Of a DNA stretch of 11,841 nucleotides, positions 6,777 through 11,841 are shown piece by piece. Source of the stretch: Lachnospiraceae bacterium UBA1258 (GTDB taxonomy: Bacteria; Bacillota; Clostridia; Lachnospirales; Lachnospiraceae); contig DBVS01000060.1 in assembly GCA_002308235.1 (NCBI GenBank), positions 1-11,841 of the forward strand. Reading direction: 5' to 3'. The notes below the pieces were generated by a model, which saw only the letters and a list, made by a program, of their open reading frames with translations, made no database searches and had not been told where the DNA came from. A program made the position numbers and the translations under genes. The number at the start of each line of letters is the position of its first letter. Position 1 is the stretch's first letter.

Positions 6777-8132
6777 ATGAAAAAATCATTTTTGCATAAG
6801 ATTGCCGCTCTCATATTTGTACTGATACTTGCCCTTGTTCCCGCGCTTTCTTCTTTTGCAGTGGACACAAGCCAGTTTCTTTCGGATTACAATACCGTTG
6901 AGCAGATACAGGCCAGAAAAGCAGAGCGTGCGGCCAGACAGGCCAACATGAACGAATTCGAGAAATTCTGCGATGACCTTAAGAACTTAAAGGACGATGT
7001 TTTCGGAACCAGAGAATCCCCGAGAACGGCCAATCAGCAGAAGCTCGGCGGAAATCTGGTGGGAAACACCGTAAACAACATTAATGCCACTGTTGTAGCC
7101 GAGGGCGAAAAGGGACTGCAGCGTTATGCGGCCGATGCAGCTCGGAGGGCAACCACAAAGGCAGAGCAGAATGCCTTAAAGAATGTTGAGAAGACCGCGG
7201 CAAAAGGCGGGGCAGGAAAGGTTCTTTCCGTACTTGATATCAAGGAACGTGTTCTCCATGGTCATGAAAACAATCACAACCATGAGTTTATGAAAAAGTT
7301 CTCTACGGCCGGAAGCTATTTTGTAGCCGGAGCAGAGGCTACCGGAACCGATAAGGTTGCAACACCGGTAAGCTTTTTTGTCGATGCGGTTGCGAGTGAC
7401 GAATGTGCGTCAAAGATGAACGGAAAGACCAATAACCTGTTGGATGTTCTTGACTTTTTCACCATACAGATAGACGGATTCATTACGCAGCTCTTCGGAG
7501 GCAACAAGTACAACTGGCGTAAAGACCTGGGATTCGGCGACACGGACAATCTCTATGCACCCCGTACCGCCATCAAGCCTAACATTTACCTCTATCCCAA
7601 AGAAGAAATCACGGTTACCGTGGAATTCAAAGATCCGGACCTTTTGCTTACGGTTATTCCCGATTACAGAGAAAACTGGACGGTGGATGCAACACCTGAC
7701 GGTTGGCTCGACCTAGAGGGTGAGACCTACGGTTTCCTTTTCTATGAAAGCATGACTTCCTGTAAGTTCATGCAGACGGAGGAAGCATGGATAGTTCCCG
7801 AATATAACAGGGAAGGCTTCTTTACGGAAATCTGCAATGGTTACGGCTTTAATGCAAGAGAAACGGAAGATTTCGTATCTTTCTGGTGTTCAAGGCTTCC
7901 GGAAGGTATATCCTATGTGATGTATCCCGAACTTACGGAGGTAATAGACCTTGAAATGCCGATAAACATCAGCCCGTTACCTGACAGTATTTTCCGAATC
8001 TGGTTTCTTTATGTGCCTGTTTCGGCCTTTTCGGAGGATGAACTTTCGAAGATTAAAACTCCGAATTTTACCGAAAAGATAACAAGAAAAGGCTTTACTG
8101 TCACAGAATGGGGTGGAATTGTGGATGAGTAA
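6777..8132 (+). CDS. Secreted protein with C-terminal IYLYP-motif domain of unknown function
   Basis: A predicted exported protein of 451 residues. The N-terminus is a classical signal peptide (MKKSFLHK, a hydrophobic core, and probable cleavage after SFA at residue 28). A charged helical stretch follows (about 36-70, QARKAERAARQANMNEFEKF), then an Ala/Lys-rich region to about residue 150 and a less distinctive central part. From residue 267 to about 440 it has a domain beginning KPNIYLYPKEEITVTVEF. It continues through a Trp/Asp-rich core (ENWTVDATPDGWL), a helical section (ARETEDFVSFWCSRLPE) and a closing beta section (INISPLPDSIFRIWF). From memory, similar domains starting with a KPVIYLYP-like motif occur in many Clostridia and Bacteroidetes proteins of unknown function. 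It is the last gene of the TPR operon, one base from its neighbour, so it may be a client or ligand of the TPR proteins. Confidence 0.85.
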   Translation: MKKSFLHKIAALIFVLILALVPALSSFAVDTSQFLSDYNTVEQIQARKAERAARQANMNEFEKFCDDLKNLKDDVFGTRESPRTANQQKLGGNLVGNTVNNINATVVAEGEKGLQRYAADAARRATTKAEQNALKNVEKTAAKGGAGKVLSVLDIKERVLHGHENNHNHEFMKKFSTAGSYFVAGAEATGTDKVATPVSFFVDAVASDECASKMNGKTNNLLDVLDFFTIQIDGFITQLFGGNKYNWRKDLGFGDTDNLYAPRTAIKPNIYLYPKEEITVTVEFKDPDLLLTVIPDYRENWTVDATPDGWLDLEGETYGFLFYESMTSCKFMQTEEAWIVPEYNREGFFTEICNGYGFNARETEDFVSFWCSRLPEGISYVMYPELTEVIDLEMPINISPLPDSIFRIWFLYVPVSAFSEDELSKIKTPNFTEKITRKGFTVTEWGGIVDE

Positions 8133-8145
8133 CAGTTTTTTGGGC

Positions 8146-8172
8146 AAAAAATGGCTTAAAATCGGCATTTTT
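8146..8172 (+). terminator. Possible weak terminator after the TPR operon
   Basis: A mostly A-T hairpin can form between 8147-8155 and 8164-8172 (8 of 9 pairs), and the T run is part of its 3' arm. It is weaker than the other terminators in the window. The same 3' arm can pair instead with 8180-8188. No better terminator is visible before the HU promoter. Confidence 0.35.
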
Positions 8173-8188
8173 CCTTGACAAAAATGCC
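8164..8188. repeat. Inverted repeat flanking the HU -35 box
   Basis: GGCATTTTT (8164-8172) and AAAAATGCC (8180-8188) are exact 9-base reverse complements separated by 7 bases. Most of TTGACA lies in the loop. It could be an operator for a dimeric regulator or part of a terminator alternative; the sequence alone does not decide. Confidence 0.7.
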
Positions 8189-8203
8189 AAAAACACTTAT
8201 AAC
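8175..8203 (+). promoter_or_regulatory. Housekeeping promoter of the HU gene
   Basis: A perfect -35 TTGACA (8175-8180), a 17-base spacer and a -10 TATAAC (8198-8203, 5 of 6 matches) give a near-consensus sigma-A/sigma-70 promoter. Transcription should start near 8210, giving a leader of about 58 bases. The strength fits an abundant nucleoid protein. Confidence 0.9.
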
Positions 8204-8211
8204 ATATATAG

Positions 8212-8231
8212 ACGCTTTTCCAAGAAAGCGT
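8212..8231 (+). promoter_or_regulatory. Leader hairpin of the HU mRNA
   Basis: ACGCTTT (8212-8218) and AAAGCGT (8225-8231) form a perfect 7-base-pair stem with a 6-base loop. It begins about two bases after the predicted transcription start. A 5'-end hairpin of this kind often protects an mRNA from decay. It does not cover the ribosome site (AGAGGAGG, 8252-8259), and no T run follows, so it is not a terminator. Confidence 0.6.
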
Positions 8232-8267
8232 AATTAATCCGATACAAATTCAGAGGAGGAGTTCGTA

Positions 8268-8546
8268 ATGAACAAGACAGAATTAGTAGCAGCAATCGCT
8301 GACAAAGCAGGATTATCCAAGAAGGATTCCGAAAAGGCCGTTAAGGCTTTCACCGAAGTTGTTGGTGCTCAGTTAAAGAAGGGCGCTAAGGTTCAGCTCG
8401 TTGGATTCGGTACTTTCGAAGTTACCAAGAGAGCAGCAAGAGAAGGCAGAAACCCTCAGACAGGCGCTCCCATGAAGATTAAAGCTTCCAAGGCTCCTAA
8501 GTTCAGCGCTGGTAAGGCTTTAAAGGATTTAGTTAACGCTAAGTAA
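8268..8546 (+). CDS. hup: HU family DNA-binding protein
   Basis: HU is a small basic dimeric protein that bends DNA and compacts the nucleoid. This 92-residue copy is full length. It starts MNKTELVAAIADKAGLSKKD, carries the core VQLVGFGTFEV (42-52), and has the DNA-binding arm GRNPQTG (60-66), whose R61-N62-P63 tip inserts into the minor groove. It ends with the usual lysine-rich helix. The start is supported by a strong AGAGGAGG ribosome site 8 bases upstream. It has its own near-consensus promoter and its own terminator, so it is probably mostly monocistronic. Codons look like those of a highly expressed gene (GCT, GGT, AAG, and TTA/CTC rather than the CTT frequent in neighbours). HU next to rqcP is a common order in Clostridia. 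IHF is an alternative family member, but HU is the expected one in a Firmicute. Confidence 0.97.
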   Translation: MNKTELVAAIADKAGLSKKDSEKAVKAFTEVVGAQLKKGAKVQLVGFGTFEVTKRAAREGRNPQTGAPMKIKASKAPKFSAGKALKDLVNAK

Positions 8547-8563
8547 TTTATACCGGCAAATTT

Positions 8564-8597
8564 AAGGGCCTGTGGCGTAAGCTGCAGGCCTTTTATT
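8564..8597 (+). terminator. Intrinsic terminator after the HU gene
   Basis: AAGGGCCTG (8564-8572) pairs with CAGGCCTTT (8585-8593). The pairing continues inward as a T-G pair and GGC/GCT, closed by a GTAA tetraloop (8577-8580), about 13 base pairs with a few G-T wobbles. A T-rich run overlaps and follows the 3' arm (8591-8597). Confidence 0.9.
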
Positions 8598-8641
8598 GTG
8601 CTTAATTCTGACTTGATTTTTTTACGATTGACGGAGATTCC

Positions 8642-8881
8642 ATGAGACTTGATAAATATTTAAAGGTTTCGCGACTTATCAAAAGAAGAACGGTGGCAAA
8701 TGAGGCCTGTGACAACGGTCGCGTAACCATAAACGATAAAGTTGCCAAAGCCTCCACAGAGGTTAAGGCCGGAGACATTATCTCGATTTCTTTCGGTAAC
8801 AAGGAAGTTAAGGTTGAAGTCCTTGACGTTACCGAGACGGTCAGAAAGGAAGAAGCGAAAGAGCTTTTCAAATATCTGTAA
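8642..8881 (+). CDS. rqcP: RqcP (YabO-like), S4-domain ribosome quality control protein
   Basis: RqcP binds stalled 50S subunits together with RqcH and stabilises the peptidyl-site tRNA while alanine tails are added to the trapped nascent chain. This 79-residue protein is almost entirely an S4 RNA-binding domain: MRLDKYLKVSRLIKRRTVANEACDNGRVTINDK (1-33), with the basic RLIKRR patch (11-16), then KAGDIISISF and a short charged tail. Its length and the MRLDKYL start are typical of the family (YabO in Bacillus subtilis). A GGAG site (8633-8636) precedes the ATG by 5 bases. No convincing promoter of its own is seen between the HU terminator and the start, so read-through from hup may supply it. 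The stop overlaps the next ATG (TAATG). Heat-shock protein Hsp15 is a longer relative and less likely. Confidence 0.94.
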   Translation: MRLDKYLKVSRLIKRRTVANEACDNGRVTINDKVAKASTEVKAGDIISISFGNKEVKVEVLDVTETVRKEEAKELFKYL

Positions 8882-10254
8882 TGACCCGTTTGGAGAAAAG
8901 TGATTTTTATAAAAAGATTCTGCTTATAACCACTCCCATAGTTATACAGAATCTTCTTGATGCTGCGGTAAATTCAGCAGACGTTTTAATGCTCAACTAT
9001 GTGGGACAGTCCGCAATTTCCGCCTGTTCCCTTGCAGCCCAGTACACATCCATAGTCTATATGATCTTTTTCGGAGTGGGGGCCGGCCTTTCCATGCTTG
9101 CAGCCCAGTATTGGGGAAAGAAAGATATAGCAACGGTTGAGAGGGTTCAGGGAATAGCGATACGCTATGCTCTGGCGGTGGCGGTTCTGGTCTCGATTAT
9201 GTGTATACTTGCACCGAAACTGATGATGCTGCTTTTTACCAACGATCCGAAGCTTATAGACATGGGCGCGGATTATCTAAGGATCGTGGGAGTGGGGATC
9301 GTGTTCTGGAGCCTTTCTTCGGTATACATGTCCACCCTGAGAAGTATCGGAAGAGTCGCCATAGTAACAGTGATCGAGTCTCTGGCTCTGGTATTGAATG
9401 TGGTCGGTAACGCTGTTTTCATTTTCGGCTTACTCGGCGTACCCGCCCTCGGACTTAAAGGTGTGGCTCTTGCAACCGCAGGCTCGAGAATCATTCAGTT
9501 TGTGGTCTGCCTTTTTGTTTCGGCCCGCAGTAAAGACGTAAAACTTCGCATAGCGCCCGTATTTGAAAGAAACAAAGAACTCCACAAAGACTTCATAAAA
9601 ATGGCCCTTCCCGCTACGGCAAACGATGTGGTCTGGGGCATTGCTTTTTCCATGTATTCGGTGATCTACGGGCACCTGGGCGACGATGTGGTGGCTGCAA
9701 ATTCCATCGTTTCCGTGGTGAGAAACTTAGGATCCGTCGTATGCTTCGGACTCGGTTCCGCTACGGGTATAATACTCGGACCCATTCTTGGTGCGGGACA
9801 CATAGAAGAAGCAAAAGAAAAGAGCAAGACCTTCTTAAAGCTTTCCGTCATTTCGGGAATTCTGGGAGGTCTGGTGGTCCTCGGAATTACGCCCTTTACG
9901 GTGGGGATTGCCAAGATTACCGAGCTTTCCAAGGAATACTTACACTTTATGCTCTTGGTCAATACGGTATATATCACCGGTGCATCCGTGAACACCACAT
10001 TGATCGTCGGTGTTTTCAGGGCAGGCGGCGATTCCCGATTCGGCTTTATCTGCGACACCATCGACATGTGGGTATATGCGCTTCCGGTAGGCTTTCTCGC
10101 GGCATTTGTGTTCAAACTTCCCGTGAAGATCGTTTATATCCTGCTTTGTACCGACGAGTTTGTGAAGTGGCCCTGGGTGCTTAAAAACTATTTTTCATAC
10201 AAGTGGGCAAAAAATATTACGAGAGAGATTGACGACAAAGGAAAAATTGTGTAG
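8881..10254 (+). CDS. MATE family efflux transporter
   Basis: Multidrug and toxic compound extrusion transporters export cationic drugs or metabolites using a Na+ or H+ gradient. This 457-residue protein has the family's usual length and about 12 hydrophobic helices arranged as two similar halves. The first half opens with PIVIQNLLDAAVNSADVLMLNYVG (about 19-42) and the second near residue 241 with MALPATANDVVWGIAFSMYSVIYG. Both are typical MatE entry segments with the (S/N)xxD or equivalent polar residues. GVGAGLSMLAAQYWGKKD (65-82) is also characteristic. The substrate cannot be predicted. The gene overlaps rqcP by one base (TAATG), so it is translationally coupled and has no strong ribosome site of its own. 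It occupies the position where yabP and yabQ commonly sit in related genomes. The divIC promoter lies in its last 26 bases. Confidence 0.95.
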   Translation: MTRLEKSDFYKKILLITTPIVIQNLLDAAVNSADVLMLNYVGQSAISACSLAAQYTSIVYMIFFGVGAGLSMLAAQYWGKKDIATVERVQGIAIRYALAVAVLVSIMCILAPKLMMLLFTNDPKLIDMGADYLRIVGVGIVFWSLSSVYMSTLRSIGRVAIVTVIESLALVLNVVGNAVFIFGLLGVPALGLKGVALATAGSRIIQFVVCLFVSARSKDVKLRIAPVFERNKELHKDFIKMALPATANDVVWGIAFSMYSVIYGHLGDDVVAANSIVSVVRNLGSVVCFGLGSATGIILGPILGAGHIEEAKEKSKTFLKLSVISGILGGLVVLGITPFTVGIAKITELSKEYLHFMLLVNTVYITGASVNTTLIVGVFRAGGDSRFGFICDTIDMWVYALPVGFLAAFVFKLPVKIVYILLCTDEFVKWPWVLKNYFSYKWAKNITREIDDKGKIV

Positions 10255-10257
10255 AAT
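10229..10257 (+). promoter_or_regulatory. Promoter of divIC, inside the end of the MATE gene
   Basis: TTGACG (10229-10234), a 17-base spacer and TAGAAT (10252-10257) each match consensus at 5 of 6 bases. The -10 box overlaps the MATE stop codon. Transcription should begin near 10264, giving divIC a start independent of the upstream operon. Confidence 0.8.
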
Positions 10258-10289
10258 TATGTAAACGAAATACATAATTATGTAAACGA
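10255..10289. repeat. 14-base direct repeat with overlapping palindrome at the divIC start region
   Basis: AATTATGTAAACGA occurs twice without mismatch (10255-10268 and 10276-10289), spaced 21 bases apart, which is two helical turns. A perfect 14-base palindrome TACATAATTATGTA (10271-10284) overlaps the second copy. The elements span the -10 box to about +26, a place where a bound protein would block transcription. The core TTATGTAAAC recurs at 10612-10621, after divIC. Confidence 0.8.
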
Positions 10290-10298
10290 GGTTTTCCA

Positions 10299-10610
10299 AT
10301 GGCACGAAGAAACGTCGCAATGCGTTCGTCCGGACTTGCCAATGTCGGAAGCATGCTTCTCGTTACCGCTGTCGTTGTGATGATCCTGTTCGTGATCTTC
10401 TTTAAGAATCGCGAACTGTCCGCAAAGAAGGCAGAATACGAGAAACGCGACCGGTATCTCCTTGAAAAGATAGAGGAGCAAAACGAGCGCAGCAACGAAA
10501 TTGAAGAATATAGAAAGTACATGCAGACCAAGCAGTACATCGAAGACATGGCCAAGTCCAAGCTTGGTCTTGTTTACAAGGACGAAATTATCTTCGAAGC
10601 TGTTGATTAA
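10299..10610 (+). CDS. divIC: Septum formation initiator, DivIC/FtsB family
   Basis: DivIC/FtsB is a single-pass division protein that joins DivIB/FtsQ and FtsL at the septum and helps activate peptidoglycan synthesis. This 103-residue protein has a basic cytoplasmic start (MARRNVAMR), one membrane helix (about 17-35) and an extracytoplasmic coiled coil (about 37-75, rich in E, K and R). It ends with the family motif TKQYIEDMAKSKLGLVYKDEIIF (77-99). A GAGG site (10288-10291) precedes the ATG by 7 bases. The position downstream of rqcP is the standard Firmicute neighbourhood. It has its own promoter and terminator. FtsL proteins look similar, but the LGLVYKDEIIF ending and the location favour DivIC. 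Confidence 0.93.
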   Translation: MARRNVAMRSSGLANVGSMLLVTAVVVMILFVIFFKNRELSAKKAEYEKRDRYLLEKIEEQNERSNEIEEYRKYMQTKQYIEDMAKSKLGLVYKDEIIFEAVD

Positions 10611-10638
10611 TTTATGTAAACATATTTTTGCAGAATTG

Positions 10639-10674
10639 AAGGCATAAAGGTTTTTCCTTTATGCCTTTTCTTTA
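10639..10674 (+). terminator. Intrinsic terminator after divIC
   Basis: A perfect 12-base-pair stem (10639-10650 with 10656-10667) with a TTTTT loop is followed by a T-rich run (TTTTCTTT). It separates divIC from the pepF promoter. Confidence 0.95.
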
Positions 10675-10696
10675 TATTTGTTTAACTGCATTTTTA

Positions 10697-10725
10697 TTGA
10701 AAAACCTTTCCGCGGGGCATACAAT
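10697..10725 (+). promoter_or_regulatory. Promoter of pepF
   Basis: TTGAAA (10697-10702), a 17-base spacer and TACAAT (10720-10725) each match consensus at 5 of 6 bases. The predicted start is near 10732, giving a leader of about 55 bases that ends in an AAGGAGA ribosome site (10774-10780). No riboswitch or strong hairpin is evident in the leader. Confidence 0.88.
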
Positions 10726-10786
10726 GGATATTGCGGTGACCGAATTACGTCCGGCGCGCACAAAAGATGTGAAAAGGAGAGATTAT

Positions 10787-11841
10787 ATGGAAAAATTACC
10801 CAAACGTGAAGAGGTAAGCAAAGACCTTACCTGGAGACTTGAAGATATTTACGAGGATGAGGCTAAATGGGAAGAGGAACTTAAGGAGGTAGGCGAACTT
10901 GCCGAAAAAATAGGTTCCTATAAGGGAAGACTTTCGGAAAGCGGAGAGACTCTTCTCGAAGTTTTGAAACTGGACGAAGAATCAGACCGCCTTTTTGACA
11001 GAGTTTACGGCTATGCTCACATGAGAGAAGATCAGGATACGGGCAATTCCAAGTACCAGGGCTTCAAGCAGCGTGCTTTGACGGTTCGTATAGCTGCTTC
11101 GGAAAAGACTTCCTATATGAGACCCGAGCTTCTTGAATTATCCGATGCGACCCTTGAAGAGTTCTACAAAAAGGCTCCGGGACTTGAAAGATACAGAAGG
11201 ATGCTGGGCGAGATAAGACGTTTCAAAGAGCATACTTTAAGCAGCGAGATGGAAGCTTTGATGGCAAGCGCGGGCGAAGTAAGAGGCGCTTCCCAGAAAG
11301 CCTACGGAATGCTTGCCAACGCAGATCTTAAATTTCCCTCCGTTAAAGATTCAAAGGGCGAAGAAATACAGCTGTCAAACGGCCGTTTCGTTCCCAGTCA
11401 GATGTCCAAGGACAGAGACCTCAGAAAGGCCGCTTTTGAAGCATTTTACGGAAGATATCGTGATTTCAAGAACACCTGGGCTTCTCTTTATAACGGAGAA
11501 GTCAAGAGCCGCATATTCTCTTCTAAAGCAAGAAAGTTTAATTCTTCTTTCGAAGCTGCGGTGTTCGGAAACAACGTTTCTCCCAAGGTATGCGACAACC
11601 TTTTTGAATCCATCCATGACAACATGGACAAGATGCACAGATACGTTTCTCTTCGCAAAAGACTCCTTGGAGTTGATGAACTTCATATGTATGACGTATA
11701 TGTGGACATGATTCCGGAGTTTGAAATGAAGGTGCCTTATGAGGAGGCTAAGGAGATTTCACTTAAAGCTCTTGCTCCTCTTGGCGAAGACTATCTTGCT
11801 GTTGTGAAGGAAGCTTATGAGAACAGATGGATCGACGTTGT
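10787..11841 (+). CDS. pepF: Oligoendopeptidase F, N-terminal part (3' truncated by window edge)
   Basis: PepF is a cytoplasmic zinc metallopeptidase of family M3 that cuts short peptides. The frame opens at an ATG 6 bases after AAGGAGA and stays open to the window end: 351 codons of a protein that is usually about 600 residues. The start (MEKLPKREEVSKDLTWRLEDIY) is the characteristic N-terminus of the family. The downstream helical region includes YGYAHMREDQDTGNSKYQ, RRFKEHTLSSEMEALMA and RKAAFEAFYGRY, also typical of the non-catalytic helical domain that covers the active site. The zinc-binding HExxH motif lies beyond the window, so catalytic integrity cannot be checked. It is transcribed from its own promoter after the divIC terminator and appears unlinked in function to divIC. 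Confidence 0.94.
   Translation, partial: MEKLPKREEVSKDLTWRLEDIYEDEAKWEEELKEVGELAEKIGSYKGRLSESGETLLEVLKLDEESDRLFDRVYGYAHMREDQDTGNSKYQGFKQRALTVRIAASEKTSYMRPELLELSDATLEEFYKKAPGLERYRRMLGEIRRFKEHTLSSEMEALMASAGEVRGASQKAYGMLANADLKFPSVKDSKGEEIQLSNGRFVPSQMSKDRDLRKAAFEAFYGRYRDFKNTWASLYNGEVKSRIFSSKARKFNSSFEAAVFGNNVSPKVCDNLFESIHDNMDKMHRYVSLRKRLLGVDELHMYDVYVDMIPEFEMKVPYEEAKEISLKALAPLGEDYLAVVKEAYENRWIDV

Noticed and set aside
5834..6868. A 344-codon open frame on the - strand opposite the second TPR gene
   Set aside because: It is a shadow of the + strand gene. Its product has odd composition (rich in Phe, Gly, Val, His, Arg), no recognisable domain and no ribosome site. The + frame has clear helices, TPRs, a strong ribosome site and operon coupling.
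8596..8628. A separate promoter for rqcP in the gap after the HU terminator
   Set aside because: TACGAT at 8623-8628 would put the transcript start inside the ribosome site, and no -35 box is correctly spaced. No supportable promoter was found.
9741..10184. A 147-codon + strand frame inside the MATE gene
   Set aside because: It is an out-of-frame shadow rich in Arg, His and Tyr with no ribosome site, lying wholly within a well-supported transporter gene.
10255..10289. The divIC direct repeat as a CRISPR array
   Set aside because: There are only two 14-base units with a 7-base gap, far from CRISPR repeat and spacer sizes, and no cas gene is nearby.
11313..11711. A 132-codon + strand frame inside pepF
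   Set aside because: It is out of frame with pepF, whose frame from 10787 is continuous and matches the family throughout.

Overview
The window looks like a low-to-mid GC Firmicute, most likely Lachnospiraceae (Clostridia). The grounds are the HU–RqcP–(…)–DivIC gene order, Gram-positive style promoters and Shine-Dalgarno sites, a Firmicute acetate kinase and PepF, and a lipoprotein and secreted protein of types common in gut and rumen Clostridia. The assignment is inference from gene content. All real genes found lie on the + strand. There are no RNA genes, insertion sequences or CRISPR arrays, and no stretch over 300 bases lacks a gene.

Layout. (1) 1-578: the 3' part of ackA (acetate kinase), closed by a strong intrinsic terminator. 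(2) 596-3393: cca (CCA-adding enzyme) followed 13 bases later by a lipoprotein with two C-terminal PEGA domains and a Ser/Gly/Thr/Asn-rich tail, closed by a terminator that overlaps the next promoter. (3) 3429-8132: a tightly packed three-gene operon of unrecognised function. It encodes a seven-helix membrane protein with a long TPR region, a second three-helix TPR protein (ATGA overlap), and a secreted protein (1-base gap) ending in a conserved domain that begins with an IYLYP motif. Topology predictions place all soluble domains outside the cytoplasm. (4) 8175-8597: the HU gene with a near-consensus promoter, a leader hairpin and a terminator. (5) 8642-10254: rqcP (ribosome quality control) overlapping a MATE-family transporter. 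(6) 10229-10674: divIC/ftsB (cell division) with its own promoter, a 14-base direct repeat and palindrome over its start region, and a terminator. (7) 10697-end: promoter and first 351 codons of pepF (oligoendopeptidase F), cut by the window edge.

How they fit together. Most are housekeeping genes: acetate and ATP metabolism, tRNA 3'-end maturation, nucleoid, ribosome rescue, division and peptide hydrolysis. The non-housekeeping part is the 1932-8132 block of extracytoplasmic proteins (PEGA lipoprotein, two membrane-anchored TPR proteins, IYLYP-domain secreted protein), the best candidate here for an undescribed envelope-associated system. Two further points stand out. The sporulation genes yabP and yabQ, usually found between rqcP and divIC, are absent and a MATE transporter sits there instead. 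The divIC promoter also carries repeat/palindrome elements that look like a binding site.
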